A DNA stretch of 36,991 nt, taken from assembly GCA_003281405.1 (NCBI GenBank), contig QCCD01000014.1, forward strand, positions 1 to 36,991, in the 5' to 3' direction. The stretch is from Prochlorococcus sp. AG-347-K16. GTDB lineage: Bacteria > Cyanobacteriota > Cyanobacteriia > PCC-6307 > Cyanobiaceae. Both the position numbers and the translations under genes were made by a program. Positions 12,269 to 22,800 of the stretch are shown piece after piece (within the stretch, counting starts at the first letter, position 1; each line of letters starts with the position of its first letter). Below the pieces are notes generated by a model, which was not told where the DNA came from, ran no database searches, and worked only from the letters and a program-made list of their open reading frames with translations.

Positions 12269-13681
12269 TTGTTAGATAAAGAAGTAATAGTTATTGGGGC
12301 TGGTCTTGCAGGATCCGAAGCAGCTTGGCAATTAGCAAATTCTGGTGTTCCAGTTAAGTTAGTTGAAATGAGACCTATCAAGTCAACTCCAGCTCATCAT
12401 ACGAGTGAATTCGGAGAATTGGTTTGTAGTAACAGTTTTGGAGCTTTAAGTCCTGATAGAGCCGCAGGTTTATTGCAAAAAGAACTAAGGATTTTTAAAT
12501 CGTTGATAGTTCAAACAGCTGACAAATTTGCTGTTCCCGCAGGCGGTGCTTTAGCGGTTGATAGATCTAAATTTAGTAACGCTTTGACTGAAGCATTATC
12601 AAATCATCCTTTAATCGAGATTAAGAGATTTGAACAATTAGATCTCCCAAGCGAAGAAAATATAACTATTCTTGCAACTGGACCATTAACTGCCGATAAT
12701 TTATCCCATAAAATTCAAGATTTTACTGGTGTCGATGATTGTCATTTTTTTGATGCGGCTAGCCCCATAATTCATGGAGATTCTATTGATCAAGAGATTG
12801 TATTTAAAGCTAGTAGATACGATAAAGGAGATCCGGCATATCTAAATTGTCCTATGGATAAAAATGATTATATCCATTTCAGAAATGCACTAATAGAAGG
12901 AGAACAAGCCAGCTTAAAAGACTTTGAGAAAGAATCAGCTAATTTTTTTGAGGCTTGCTTACCAATTGAAGAAATTGCTAGAAGAGGAGTTGATACAATG
13001 AGATATGGCCCCTTGAAAGCAATTGGGTTGTGGAATCCAAAATGGGGAGATTTATTCGATAAGGAAAATAGATTAAACAAGAGACCTCATGCAATTGTCC
13101 AATTAAGGAAAGAAGATTTAGAAGGGAAACTACTAAATATGGTGGGTTTTCAAACTAACCTCAAATGGTCTGAGCAAAAAAGAATATTTAGGATGATTCC
13201 TGGTTTAGAAAAGGCTGAGTTTGTACGTTTTGGAGTAATGCATAGAAATACTTTTTTAGAATCTCCAAAATTACTTTTACCTACATTGCAATTTATGAAA
13301 AGAGAAAACCTTTTTGCTGCTGGTCAAATAACAGGCACAGAAGGTTATGCAGCAGCTGCTGCAGGAGGCCTGCTTGCAGGTATAAATGCATCCTTATTAG
13401 CTAAGGGTAAAAAACCAGTAAGTTTTCCTGATGAATCAATGATTGGTTCTCTAATGAATTTTATTAGTAACAAAAATCAAATATTATCTAATCAGAAAAA
13501 GAATAAATTCCAACCAATGCCTGCTTCATTTGGTTTAGTTCCAGAACTAACTAAAAGAATAAAAGATAAAAGAATAAGGTACAAAGCTTATCAAGAAAGA
13601 TCTACAGAAGCCTTGAATGACTTTAAAAATGAACTAGATTCTTGTTCTGATAAAGACCACTTGCTCAGCAAAATTTACTAA
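12269..13681 (+). CDS. trmFO: Folate-dependent tRNA (uracil-54-C5)-methyltransferase TrmFO
   Basis: This flavoenzyme of 470 aa methylates U54 in the T loop of tRNAs, with methylenetetrahydrofolate as carbon source. The N-terminal FAD motif GAGLAG stands at residues 10-15. The family's [16 protein letters not shown] and the C-terminal [12 protein letters not shown] blocks are clear. A TTG start at 12269 is used, because it gives the expected distance to the FAD motif and no ATG is nearby. It was formerly named gid. It follows psbY closely and precedes crtH by 24 bp. Confidence 0.95.
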   Translation: MLDKEVIVIGAGLAGSEAAWQLANSGVPVKLVEMRPIKSTPAHHTSEFGELVCSNSFGALSPDRAAGLLQKELRIFKSLIVQTADKFAVPAGGALAVDRSKFSNALTEALSNHPLIEIKRFEQLDLPSEENITILATGPLTADNLSHKIQDFTGVDDCHFFDAASPIIHGDSIDQEIVFKASRYDKGDPAYLNCPMDKNDYIHFRNALIEGEQASLKDFEKESANFFEACLPIEEIARRGVDTMRYGPLKAIGLWNPKWGDLFDKENRLNKRPHAIVQLRKEDLEGKLLNMVGFQTNLKWSEQKRIFRMIPGLEKAEFVRFGVMHRNTFLESPKLLLPTLQFMKRENLFAAGQITGTEGYAAAAAGGLLAGINASLLAKGKKPVSFPDESMIGSLMNFISNKNQILSNQKKNKFQPMPASFGLVPELTKRIKDKRIRYKAYQERSTEALNDFKNELDSCSDKDHLLSKIY

Positions 13682-13705
13682 GATTAATTATCAAAGATCC
13701 AAAAA

Positions 13706-15250
13706 ATGGAATTAAATAAAGAAAACTTCGATGCAATTATTATTGGCTCAGGAATAGGAGGGTTAGTAACTGCTTCACAATTGGCAGCGAAAGGAGCCCA
13801 AGTATTAGTTCTTGAAAAATATATTATTCCAGGGGGGAGTGGAGGCTCTTTTAAAAGAAAAGGCTATACCTTTGATGTAGGGGCTTCAATGATTTTTGGA
13901 TTTGGAGAAAAAGGTTATACCAATTTATTAACTCGTGCTTTGAAAGATGTGAATGAAAAATGTGAAACTATTCCGGATCCTGTTCAACTGGAATATCACT
14001 TACCACATAACTTTAATATTTCTGTAGATAAAAATTATGAGCAATTTATAAGCAAATTATCAGCTATTTTCCCCAATGAAAAAAAAGGTATCCAGAAATT
14101 CTATGATACTTGTGCCAGTGTATTTAAATGTTTAGATTCAATGCCTCTTTTATCAATAGAGGATCCAGGTTATCTTTTTAAAGTCTTCTTTAAATCTCCA
14201 TTATCTTGTTTAGGGTTAGCTAGATGGTTACCTGTAAATGCAGGAGATGTTGCGAGAAAGTTTATAAAAGACCCTGAACTTTTAAAATTTATCGATATCG
14301 AATGTTTTTGTTGGTCTGTAATGCCAGCTCTAAAAACTCCTATGATCAATGCGGGAATGGTATTTACAGATAGGCATGCTGGAGGGATAAATTATCCAAA
14401 AGGGGGAGTTGGTACAATAGCAGAGAAGTTTGTTTCTGGTATTGAAAAATTAGGAGGAAAAGTAAGATATAAAGCCAATGTGACTGAAATCCTCTTGAAG
14501 GATGAGAAAGCGGTGGGAGTTAAGCTCTCAAATGGAGAAGAGATATATTCAAATATCATTGTATCCAATTCCACTAGATGGGATACATTTGGATTAAAAC
14601 ATAATACTAAAGGATTAATTTCAAGTGAAAACGTGCCAAAAAGTGAATATAAGTGGTCAGAAACCTATAAACCCTCACCTTCTTTTGTTTCGATTCACCT
14701 TGGAGTAGAAAAAAATCTTATACCCGATAATTTTAATTGTCATCATATAATCGTTGAAGATTGGGATGAATTAGAAAGCGAAAAGGGAGTTATTTTTGTG
14801 TCTATACCTACATTGCTTGACTCGTCTTTAGCTCCTGAAGGCAAACATATCGTGCATGCATTTACTCCTTCATCGATGAGTGAATGGGAAGGCCTAACAA
14901 GGAAAGAATATTTGCAAAAGAAAGAAAAATATTTTTCTTTCATAATTGAAAAAATATCAACAGTTCTTCCTAATCTTGAACAAAATATTGACCACAAAGA
15001 AATTGGTACTCCCAAAACTCATAAAAAGTTTCTTGGAAGATATGAAGGTAGTTATGGGCCAATTCCCAGTAAAAAGTTGCTTGGACTTTTGCCAATGCCT
15101 TTCAACACTACAAAAATTCAAAACCTTTATTGTGTAGGGGATTCATGCTTTCCTGGCCAAGGCCTAAATGCAGTTGCTTTTAGTGGTTACGCATGCGCTC
15201 ATAAAATAGGTGCAAAGTTAAACATAAACAATTTTAAATTGCCCGATTAA
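13706..15250 (+). CDS. crtH: Carotenoid isomerase, CrtH/CrtISO type
   Basis: The 514-aa protein is an FAD-dependent relative of phytoene desaturase. It has the dinucleotide motif GSGIGG (14-19), an acidic strand end at LVLEK, and the substrate-side block GGSGGSFKRKGYTFDVGASM. The C-terminal CVGDSCFPGQGLNAVAFSG binds FAD. CrtH converts poly-cis lycopene to the all-trans form, needed for carotenes and zeaxanthin. Related cyanobacterial oxidoreductases of similar length exist, so the substrate is not certain. It is followed 15 bp later by a small membrane protein gene. Confidence 0.85.
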   Translation: MELNKENFDAIIIGSGIGGLVTASQLAAKGAQVLVLEKYIIPGGSGGSFKRKGYTFDVGASMIFGFGEKGYTNLLTRALKDVNEKCETIPDPVQLEYHLPHNFNISVDKNYEQFISKLSAIFPNEKKGIQKFYDTCASVFKCLDSMPLLSIEDPGYLFKVFFKSPLSCLGLARWLPVNAGDVARKFIKDPELLKFIDIECFCWSVMPALKTPMINAGMVFTDRHAGGINYPKGGVGTIAEKFVSGIEKLGGKVRYKANVTEILLKDEKAVGVKLSNGEEIYSNIIVSNSTRWDTFGLKHNTKGLISSENVPKSEYKWSETYKPSPSFVSIHLGVEKNLIPDNFNCHHIIVEDWDELESEKGVIFVSIPTLLDSSLAPEGKHIVHAFTPSSMSEWEGLTRKEYLQKKEKYFSFIIEKISTVLPNLEQNIDHKEIGTPKTHKKFLGRYEGSYGPIPSKKLLGLLPMPFNTTKIQNLYCVGDSCFPGQGLNAVAFSGYACAHKIGAKLNINNFKLPD

Positions 15251-15265
15251 AAGGATCTTTCTGAA

Positions 15266-15772
15266 ATGATAGAAAAATTTAAAACTCTTTTTTTTGTGAA
15301 AAGTTCGTTAATTTCTCTTTATTTAGCCCTTACAATTCCTTTACCATTTATTTCAATCCAAAAATTAAAAATCCCCTCTATTATAATTTTTGCCCTAGGA
15401 CTTTATTTGATAATCAATATCACTAGTGATTATGTAGAAACTTCTAATAATAAAATTTTATATAAAACAAGCTTTATTTCTAAATTCTTAGGAAAAAAAA
15501 ATTGGGAGATTTCTTGGAAAGATATTAAGTTAATCAAATCTTTACCAACGAGTCAGGGTAGTAAAGTTTATTACTTTAATACGCATCAAGGTGAAAACTT
15601 TCTTCTCCCACAAAGAGTGGAAAAATTTGAAAAATTTTTATTAACTGTTTCGAGGAATACTGGGATTGATATCAATGAAATATCTTACATATCACCACTA
15701 TGGACTTATAAGTTATTGACGTTACTTTCAATAATGATGATTGCTGGGGAGATTTTTGCTTTTTTAAGCTAA
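15266..15772 (+). CDS. Unknown membrane protein, 168 aa
   Basis: There are two hydrophobic segments near the start (about 10-28 and 35-52) and one near the end (about 147-167). Between them lies a soluble stretch with the beta-rich look of a small PH-like domain (NKILYKTSFISKFLGKKNWEISW region). It follows crtH closely and probably shares its transcript. Its last four bases overlap the end of the convergent response regulator. I do not recognise a named family. Confidence 0.75.
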   Translation: MIEKFKTLFFVKSSLISLYLALTIPLPFISIQKLKIPSIIIFALGLYLIINITSDYVETSNNKILYKTSFISKFLGKKNWEISWKDIKLIKSLPTSQGSKVYYFNTHQGENFLLPQRVEKFEKFLLTVSRNTGIDINEISYISPLWTYKLLTLLSIMMIAGEIFAFLS

Positions 15773-16506
15773 ATATTATCAATACTGAATCTATAACCTT
15801 GTTGTCTAACAGTAGTTATACCACCACCTTCTCCCAAGCCTGCCTGTTCTAATTTTCTGCGAAGAGTTAACACCTGTGTGTCTACAGATCTCGGCCCCCC
15901 GCTGAAGGGCGGCCAGGCCATCCTTAAGAGCTCTTGACGACTCCTTACCATTCCTGGGGGCATAAGGAGAGCGCAGAGCAGCGCAAACTCCCTAGGGCTT
16001 AATTCTACGGGCTTCTCACTAAGAGTAACTTGTCTTAAAAGAAGATGAACCTCTAGAGGCCCAACCTCAACTTTTTCTTGTAATCCAATCCTTCCTCTTT
16101 TCAAAAGTGTTCTACATCGTGCTGCAAGCTCTTCGAGTCCAAAAGGTTTTCTGAGAACATCATCTGCCCCTTCATCTAATAGATTTACTAATGCTTCAAC
16201 ACCTGATCTTGCTGTTAAAACTATGACAGAGGACCCCAATTGTTGGGCAAGTCTCATTGCAGTATTCTGCTCGAGGATTTCTGCGCTAACTAATAGATCA
16301 GGTGATTGTTCTCTGCATAAGTCAATAGCTTCTGCAGCTGTACCTACTGCCGCAGCTAAATGGCCATCTTGGCGAAGCCTTTGAACAAGGACCGTTCTAA
16401 GTGTGGGGTGAGGTTCAACAACTAGAACTCTTGAGGGGGTTTGAGAACTCTGAGGCAATTGTGAACTGCCAGGAGTTGAAGCTAAGATTTGCTCAGTTGA
16501 TTGCAT
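15769..16506 (-). CDS. OmpR/PhoB-type response regulator with degenerate receiver
   Basis: The 245 aa comprise a polar N-terminal extension (1-25), a receiver domain (26-138) and a winged-helix DNA-binding domain (147-241, with LSPREFALLCALL and the GGPRSVDTQVLTLRRKL recognition region). Thr98 and Lys120 of the receiver are kept. The phosphate-accepting Asp is replaced by Ala75 (PDLLVSAEIL), and the usual D-D pair reads E31-P32. It therefore probably acts without phosphorylation, as known for NblR-like cyanobacterial regulators. The DNA is far richer in GC than its neighbours (36 of 60 bases in 15901-15960). It is convergent with the gene at 15266. Its target genes are unknown. Confidence 0.85.
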   Translation of the reverse strand: MQSTEQILASTPGSSQLPQSSQTPSRVLVVEPHPTLRTVLVQRLRQDGHLAAAVGTAAEAIDLCREQSPDLLVSAEILEQNTAMRLAQQLGSSVIVLTARSGVEALVNLLDEGADDVLRKPFGLEELAARCRTLLKRGRIGLQEKVEVGPLEVHLLLRQVTLSEKPVELSPREFALLCALLMPPGMVRSRQELLRMAWPPFSGGPRSVDTQVLTLRRKLEQAGLGEGGGITTVRQQGYRFSIDNI

Positions 16507-16592
16507 TCTTGATTACTGTTTGGCCGGGCAATTTTGGTTCATCCTTAATAAGGTATAACAAATGCTAAATAAAAATCAGAATCTATCGAATT

Positions 16593-16862
16593 ATGACATC
16601 ATTTGAAAATCCTAAAGCAATTCGTCATTTTCAATCAATTTGCGATAATCTTCAGGACTTAGTTACTCGTTTTCATACTCCATCTGATCTTAAATTATAT
16701 AGTGATGGTTATCTCCAAGCCTTAAGGAATTGCAATGGTTTAGAGCAAAATGATCAAGAAAAATTGGAAAGATTAATTGAAAGATGGATTCTAGATCCGT
16801 CAAGTTTTATTGATCCAGAGGGGGATGGAAATAAAGGCTTTTTTGATAAAAAAAGGATTTAA
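16593..16862 (+). CDS. Conserved cyanobacterial small protein, 89 aa
   Basis: A short helical protein with many aromatic and charged residues (HFQSICDNLQDLVTRF, and later ERLIERWILDPSSFIDP) and no signal peptide or membrane span. The pattern resembles a small cyanobacteria-specific family of unknown function (possibly DUF6761). It diverges from the response regulator gene across 86 bp and is convergent with grxD. Confidence 0.75.
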   Translation: MTSFENPKAIRHFQSICDNLQDLVTRFHTPSDLKLYSDGYLQALRNCNGLEQNDQEKLERLIERWILDPSSFIDPEGDGNKGFFDKKRI

Positions 16863-16909
16863 AATATTAATTTTTATTAATCAATTCAGTATTTATACTT
16901 ACTAATGTC

Positions 16910-17233
16910 TTAAGACGCTAATTCAATTTCTATTTTTTCTTTAAGTGATCCTGAGTTGTACATCTCAATAAGAATGTCTGATCCTCCTAGAAACTCTCCT
17001 TTTAGGTAAACTTGCGGAATTGTTGGCCAATCTGAATATTCTTTAATACCTTCTCGTATAGCAAAATCGCTTAAAACGTCAAACGTTCCAAATTCTACTC
17101 CCAGGGAATTTAGTATTTGCACTACATTGTTGGAAAAACCGCATTGTGGCATTAATTTTGTCCCTTTCATGAAAACCATTACTGGATTAGAATCAATCAG
17201 TTTTTGTATTTTATCTTTTGTTAGTTTGTCCAT
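16910..17233 (-). CDS. grxD: Monothiol glutaredoxin, CGFS type (Grx4/GrxD)
   Basis: The 107-aa protein carries the CGFS active site at residues 31-34 within K-x6-CGFS, with the TIPQVY and GGSD glutathione-binding blocks later. Such proteins form [2Fe-2S] bridged dimers with glutathione and deliver clusters rather than reducing disulfides. The BolA-family gene lies only 3 bp upstream in the same operon. BolA and CGFS glutaredoxins form a heterodimer with a shared cluster. The pair probably acts in iron handling. Confidence 0.95.
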   Translation of the reverse strand: MDKLTKDKIQKLIDSNPVMVFMKGTKLMPQCGFSNNVVQILNSLGVEFGTFDVLSDFAIREGIKEYSDWPTIPQVYLKGEFLGGSDILIEMYNSGSLKEKIEIELAS

Positions 17234-17236
17234 AAT

Positions 17237-17467
17237 TCAATTTGGAGTTTCTGTTTTTAATGCCAGTGCATGGATAGCCTCTGAAGCTAATTCTTCCTTC
17301 AAAGCAGAATATACTAGCTGATGTTGTTTAACTAATGATAATCCATTGAATTCAGATGCAATTACAGTTACTTGCAAATGATCATTTCCCTTAAGGTTTT
17401 CAACAAAAACTTGGGAACTTGGAATTTTTTTAGTGATTAAATTAATGACTTCTGTTTTCGTAATCAT
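17237..17467 (-). CDS. bolA: BolA-family protein
   Basis: The 76-aa protein has the compact BolA fold. It has an N-terminal helix (TEVINLITKKIP), a variable loop, the beta strand LQVTVIASEFNGLSLVKQHQLVY containing the conserved L-x-x-x-x-R/K-H-x-x-V-Y pattern, and the end SEAIHALALKT. The His of KQH is the usual cluster ligand. It precedes grxD by 3 bp, the standard cyanobacterial pairing, and follows the TPR-like gene by 12 bp. Confidence 0.92.
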   Translation of the reverse strand: MITKTEVINLITKKIPSSQVFVENLKGNDHLQVTVIASEFNGLSLVKQHQLVYSALKEELASEAIHALALKTETPN

Positions 17468-17479
17468 AGTAAATTTTAA

Positions 17480-17995
17480 TTAACCTTTATATTTTGTCTC
17501 AACAAATCCTAGTTGGATCAATCTTTCATAAGCTTTTTTACCTTCTGGACTATTAGGTGACATTATTCTTATTGTTTCAACAAGTAAGGGTACTGCCACC
17601 TCAGGTTTTTCAGTTTTTATATACAAAGAAGCTAATCTCTCATTTGATTCTGCCAAAATTTGTAATGTTTGCTTACCTTTCCTTTGCATTTCATTCGGTA
17701 TTCTCGCATCAATTCCTTTGAATGATGAATTTAGATCAGAATAAAAAGACGCAAGTTGCTTTGCTAATTTTCTAGCGTCTAAATAAAAATCCTTAGCTTT
17801 TTCAAAATCCCCGTTATTAATATATTTATCACCTTTTTTTATAAAATATTCAACGTTTGAGATGGAAAGCTTTTTACTCTCATTTGAGAGTACTCTGAAG
17901 TCTTCTGAATTCTTTATTTCTGCATAAACTTCATTTTTGTAGGGAACATTCCCAAAAAATATAAATGCAATTGGGATTAATTTTAAGAATTTCAT
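17480..17995 (-). CDS. Exported TPR-like protein, 171 aa
   Basis: It has a signal-like start (MKFLKLIPIAFIFFG). The block from about 50 to 155 reads like tetratricopeptide repeats (DKYINNGDFEKAKDFYLDAR, then a second helix pair and KPEVAVPLLVETIRIMSP). TPRs mediate protein contacts, probably here on the periplasmic or lumenal side. It is the first gene of the run leading to bolA and grxD. The specific role is unknown. Confidence 0.8.
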   Translation of the reverse strand: MKFLKLIPIAFIFFGNVPYKNEVYAEIKNSEDFRVLSNESKKLSISNVEYFIKKGDKYINNGDFEKAKDFYLDARKLAKQLASFYSDLNSSFKGIDARIPNEMQRKGKQTLQILAESNERLASLYIKTEKPEVAVPLLVETIRIMSPNSPEGKKAYERLIQLGFVETKYKG

Positions 17996-18039
17996 TTTCT
18001 TTTTTCAATTATTAGATTTCATAGTAACTTATTGCAGAT

Positions 18040-18714
18040 TCATCTACCTACATTTTTTAATGCTTTTTCTTCCTCTTGAATCATTTTTTCATTTAGAAAT
18101 TTATTAAAGTCCTTAATATTAAAGTTTGAGTAATCATTAATTGAGATTGGTTTTCCAAAGGATAAACAAAATTCGCCCCTAAGGTTAGGAGGTATTTTGC
18201 TGTAAGCAATTCCAATTGGAATAATAGTAATAGAGGTTGTTTTTTTGGTAGCTAATCTAGCTAATCTATATAGTCCTTCTTTGAGAACTAATTTTTTTCC
18301 ATATCTATTAATCTTTCCTTCGGGGAAAACAACTAGTTGTTCTCCTTTTTCTATAAGATCAATCGCATATCTTAAAGCTGAGAGAGAGGGCGATAATTGA
18401 TTTATTGAAAAACATCCAAGTCTTTTTAAAAACCAACCTTGTATTCCTCTCATTTCGGATTTAGTAACCATAAATCTACAATCCTTTTTTGTTACCCTTC
18501 TACCCATAGCCATTGTGAGTATTAAGCCGTCCCATCTTGATCTGTGGGTTGGAGCCAAAATGATAGAGGAATTTATGGGAATCGAAAAATCATTTTTTAA
18601 TATTTTCTTTTTTCTAAAAAAGAATCTCAAAACAACGTCCTGAGTAACGAACATTGCAATATATCCCAATACAGGGTTGATTTTATGCCCAATATTTAAG
18701 GAATTCTTCTTCAA
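18040..18714 (-). CDS. plsC: 1-acyl-glycerol-3-phosphate acyltransferase
   Basis: The 224-aa protein has the catalytic HX4D motif at His57-Asp62 (T-H-R-S-R-W-D) and the glycerol-phosphate-binding F-P-E-G at 130-133, in the right order and spacing for the PlsC family. It adds the second acyl chain to make phosphatidic acid at the membrane. It is divergent from pdxJ with about 100 bp between the start codons. Substrate choice cannot be read from the sequence. Confidence 0.9.
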   Translation of the reverse strand: MKKNSLNIGHKINPVLGYIAMFVTQDVVLRFFFRKKKILKNDFSIPINSSIILAPTHRSRWDGLILTMAMGRRVTKKDCRFMVTKSEMRGIQGWFLKRLGCFSINQLSPSLSALRYAIDLIEKGEQLVVFPEGKINRYGKKLVLKEGLYRLARLATKKTTSITIIPIGIAYSKIPPNLRGEFCLSFGKPISINDYSNFNIKDFNKFLNEKMIQEEEKALKNVGR

Positions 18715-18814
18715 GTTCTATTTACTATATATTAATAATTTAAGTGTTTGCCTTTTTTTATTAGCTATTATTGGGCGGTTACTAGATTGTCTAGAAACTA
18801 AGATTTTCAAAATT

Positions 18815-19531
18815 ATGGCTACTTTAGGAGTAAACATTGATCATATTGCAAATGTAAGGCAAGCAAGGAAAACTGTGGAGCCTGACCCTGTGCAATTTGC
18901 GTTTTTAGCTGAATTAGGAGGGGCAGATTCCATAACAGTGCATCTAAGAGAAGATAGAAGACATATACAAGATAGGGACGTATTCCTTCTGAAAGAGACT
19001 ATAAAAACAAAACTCAATTTAGAGATGGCTGCTACAGAAGAAATGTTAGAAATTGCAAAAAAAATTCTTCCTGATTATGTAACGCTTGTACCCGAGAAAA
19101 GAGAGGAAGTTACCACTGAAGGCGGGTTGGATTTAAAAAGTAATGTGCAATACCTTAAGAAGGCTGTTGGGAATTTAAAGGATTCAAATATAGAAGTAAG
19201 TGCATTTATTGATCCTCTTGGTGAACAGATAAATTATTCTAAAGAAATAGGCTTTGATTTTATAGAATTACATACTGGAAAATATGCTGAACTAACAGGT
19301 TCTGAACAATATAAAGAGCTCCAAAGGATTATAGAGTCTACACATCTAGCAAATGACCTTGGATTAGTTGTTAATGCTGGTCATGGCCTTAACTACAATA
19401 ATGTTAGAAAAATTGCATCAATTAACAATATGAACGAGTTGAACATAGGTCATAGTATTGTTGCAAGGGCTTTAGCGATAGGATTAGAAAAATCTGTACG
19501 TGAAATGAAGTCCCTTATTACATCAAATTAA
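18815..19531 (+). CDS. pdxJ: Pyridoxine 5'-phosphate synthase
   Basis: PdxJ condenses 1-deoxyxylulose 5-phosphate with 3-amino-2-oxopropyl phosphate to form vitamin B6. The ATG at 18815 gives 238 aa, the normal length, starting MATLGVNIDHIANVRQAR with the conserved N-x-D-H-x-A-x-x-R-x-A-R. A longer reading from 18677 would add 46 hydrophobic residues and overlap plsC, so it is rejected. The other family blocks HLREDRRHI, LEMAATEEM and NAGHGLN are present. It is followed after 8 bp by ycf54. Confidence 0.96.
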   Translation: MATLGVNIDHIANVRQARKTVEPDPVQFAFLAELGGADSITVHLREDRRHIQDRDVFLLKETIKTKLNLEMAATEEMLEIAKKILPDYVTLVPEKREEVTTEGGLDLKSNVQYLKKAVGNLKDSNIEVSAFIDPLGEQINYSKEIGFDFIELHTGKYAELTGSEQYKELQRIIESTHLANDLGLVVNAGHGLNYNNVRKIASINNMNELNIGHSIVARALAIGLEKSVREMKSLITSN

Positions 19532-19539
19532 ATTTCAAA

Positions 19540-19857
19540 ATGACAACATACTTTTTCGTTGCGGCAAGTGAAAAGTTTTTAACAGTTGAAGAACCACTTG
19601 ATGAAATTTTGAAAGAGAGGATGAGGAACTATAAAGAAAATAATAAAGAAATAGATTTTTGGCTCTTAAAAAATCCATCATTTTTACAAACCACCCAATT
19701 TGCTGATCTAAAAGCAAAAATTCCATCTACTCCTGCAGTTGTTTTATCGACTGATAAAAAATTTATAACTTTCTTAAAGCTTCGTTTAGAGTTTGTTGCT
19801 GTGGGGGAATTCGAATGTCCTAATGCAGAAATAATTGATCCATTTAAAGTTGAGTAA
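19540..19857 (+). CDS. ycf54: Ycf54, subunit of Mg-protoporphyrin ester cyclase
   Basis: The 105-aa protein matches the Ycf54 family throughout: M-T-T-Y-F-F-V-A-A-S at the start, the central NNKEIDFWLLKNPSFL, and FLKLRLEFVAVGEF near the end. Ycf54 binds AcsF and stabilises the oxidative cyclase that forms the fifth ring of chlorophyll. It lies 8 bp after pdxJ and 17 bp before recC, so it may be cotranscribed with both. Confidence 0.93.
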   Translation: MTTYFFVAASEKFLTVEEPLDEILKERMRNYKENNKEIDFWLLKNPSFLQTTQFADLKAKIPSTPAVVLSTDKKFITFLKLRLEFVAVGEFECPNAEIIDPFKVE

Positions 19858-19874
19858 TATAACCATCTAGTAAA

Positions 19875-22800
19875 TTGCTCAATCTTTATAAGTCAAATAA
19901 AATTGAAGTAATTAGTGAGCTGTTAGCAGAGGAATTAAAAATATGTCCTCCGCCTATAAATGAGAAATTAGAAATAGTAGTCCCCAATTACTTTTTGGGA
20001 AATTGGTTACGTGAACAAATAACTATAAAAAACAAAATAAGTGCTCTTTATGAATTAAAGACAATATCAACATATACCGAATCTTTATTGACAAATTTTT
20101 TCCCTGCAATTGATATGAGCGCATGGAATTTTGAGTCAATTAAATGGGGCGTTATTGATTCCTTAGAAGAATTAAATAGTTTTAAAGAATCATTTCCGCT
20201 TAGAAATTGGATAAATAAATATTTGGATAATAAAAAGACAATTGATGGAGACATATATAATCTGACAAAAAAGATCACGAATAATTTTATTGATTATCTG
20301 ATTTTTAGACCTGAAATGATTGCTCAATGGAATAGATATGAAATTAATTCATCTAATCTATTTAAGAATTTAAACTCAGATCAATTTTGGCAACCTATTT
20401 TATATAAATTATTAGAGGAAAAGATATCTGAAAAGCCATCATGTTTATACATGATTGAAGTAATAAAGAATATAAGAAAAATTAAAAACATTCAATTTCA
20501 AGTACCAAATCAAATTTATATTTTTTCAGATAATAACTTATCTAAACTACATATTGATTTTTATTCAGAACTTTCAAAATTTATTAAGGTAAATTTGTAT
20601 TTATTATCTCCTGGAGAAGATTTATGGAATAGAATAAATCGTCTTGAAGGTGAGTTGGAATTTGATGATAATGAAAGTAAATTAAATTTAAATAATACAA
20701 ATATAGAGAAAATATTTGGTAAATTTGGAGCAAACTTTCAGAAACTAATTGATGAAAATATTTATAAAGAAGGTATAAATTTAAAAAATAATCTTATTTA
20801 TCTCGATCCAACAACTAATTTTCATAATAAGGAAGATATTCCTCTTCTTAATCAAATACAAAAAAGACTAATTGACAATAATAGCGTTGATTTTATAGTA
20901 AGTGAAAGGGATGATTCAATATTACTTTGTGAGCATTTTAATCAGAATAGTCAATTTGAATATTTAAGAAATAAAATTATAGAAATAATAAATTCTTGCG
21001 AGAATATTAAATATAGTGATATTGCTGTTTTATCTCCACAAACTAATTTAATTAAACCTTATCTAAGGTACATCTTTAATAATGAGTTAATTAATGGTGA
21101 AAAGATACCTTATTTTTTTATTGATGAGGATAATCATGACTCTTCAGGTATTTATGAATTTCTAATTGACATCACTGAAATAGCAAATGAAAAAATTACA
21201 CTTGAAAAGATAGATTATATTCTTTCGAAAAAAGTAACTCAGAACATTTTTGACTTTAATATTACTGAGAAGGATGAAATTATTTTCTTACTTACCCAAG
21301 CCGGTTTTCATTGGGGATTAGATGATAAAGAAAGATTAGGTGAAGAGAAAAATACTCTTGATTGGTGTATAAATAGAATTACTTTAGGCTTAATTTATGA
21401 CAAAGAAGTAAATTTAAGTACTTTTAATTTAAAACCATTTAGCTATAAAAATATAAGTTTGGATTTGAATAAATGGGTTAAAATATTAATTCATTTAAAA
21501 AAATATATTAATTTGATAAGGGGATCTTTTTCTTACTCAAATTGGGTTGAAAAGATAAAGTTTATATTAAAAAGTATTGCTGATTCTAATGCAAATTTCA
21601 ATTTAGAAATAAGTGAAATAAATAGAATTCTTGATAATCACGCAATAACTTTAATACCTGATGATCTTATCTTGTTAAAAGTTTTTAGAGAAATATTAAT
21701 TTCTTGCATAAATAAAGTTAAATATCAAAGCAAATCACGAGTCAACAAGATCCTAGTAAGTGATATTGAGAATTCAAGGCATATTCCACATAAGGTTATC
21801 TTCCTAATAGATATGAATAGTGTTAATTATCCAAAATTACCAAAGAGTGAAAACATTAATTTATTAAATAATAAATATCACCTAGGTGATCCATCAGTTT
21901 TTGAGAGAGAGAAATATTCATTTCTTGAGTTGTTAATTGCCTGCAGAGATAAATTTATAGTTACTTGGGTAAAAAATGATAAAGACAATAATAAATTAGA
22001 TGTTTCTTTTCCTATAAAAGAGTTAATTTCTTTTTTTGATAGTTTCTTAAACCAAAGGCAAAGAGAACTAATAATTAAAGATTCTGATTTAATTAAAAAT
22101 GAAATTATTGATCTTGATAAATCTAAGATTGTTAAAAGTAATTATTCTTTAATAAAAGATATAAATTGGAATGAAAAAAAATCTGATATTAAAAATTACA
22201 AATTATCAGAATTGATTTATTGGTTTAAAACTCCACAAAAATATTGGCTTAATAAAAATAATATTTCTCCCAAGGAAATATTTATTCATCATCCAGACGA
22301 GGAGAATGTAAGCAATCTGCAAAAGTCACAACTAATTACAAAAATAATCCAGCAAGTAGAGATTGATAATCATAATATTATTGATGATTTAAATGAATTA
22401 AATATTTATGATCAATTGGTTGAAAATGGTATTATTATGCCCAAAAATAGTATTTTTACAAAAGAAAAAGAAATCAAAGACTTATTAAGCAGTCTATGTG
22501 CAAGTTTGCGTCATCATAATAAGATTAATAGAATTTATATTAAATCAAATGCAAATAAAGAAGAATATTTAATTGCTGATGACACCGTAATTGAATTAAT
22601 TAATGCTAATTTAAGTTTAAGTCGTTTGACTGAGGCTTGGATAAAATTACTCTTTATTTCTTCTTTAAAGAGGAATATAAAAAAGACTAAAGTAATTTTT
22701 AGAACAGAAAATAATTATAAATCGCAAATTATTCAATCCCCTGGAGCAACTGAATCAAATCTAATTTTGGAGGAGTACATAAATATTTTTAAAAATTATT

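Noticed and set aside
18677-18814. Upstream extension of pdxJ
   Set aside because: It adds 46 hydrophobic residues absent from the family and overlaps plsC. The ATG at 18815 gives the normal length.
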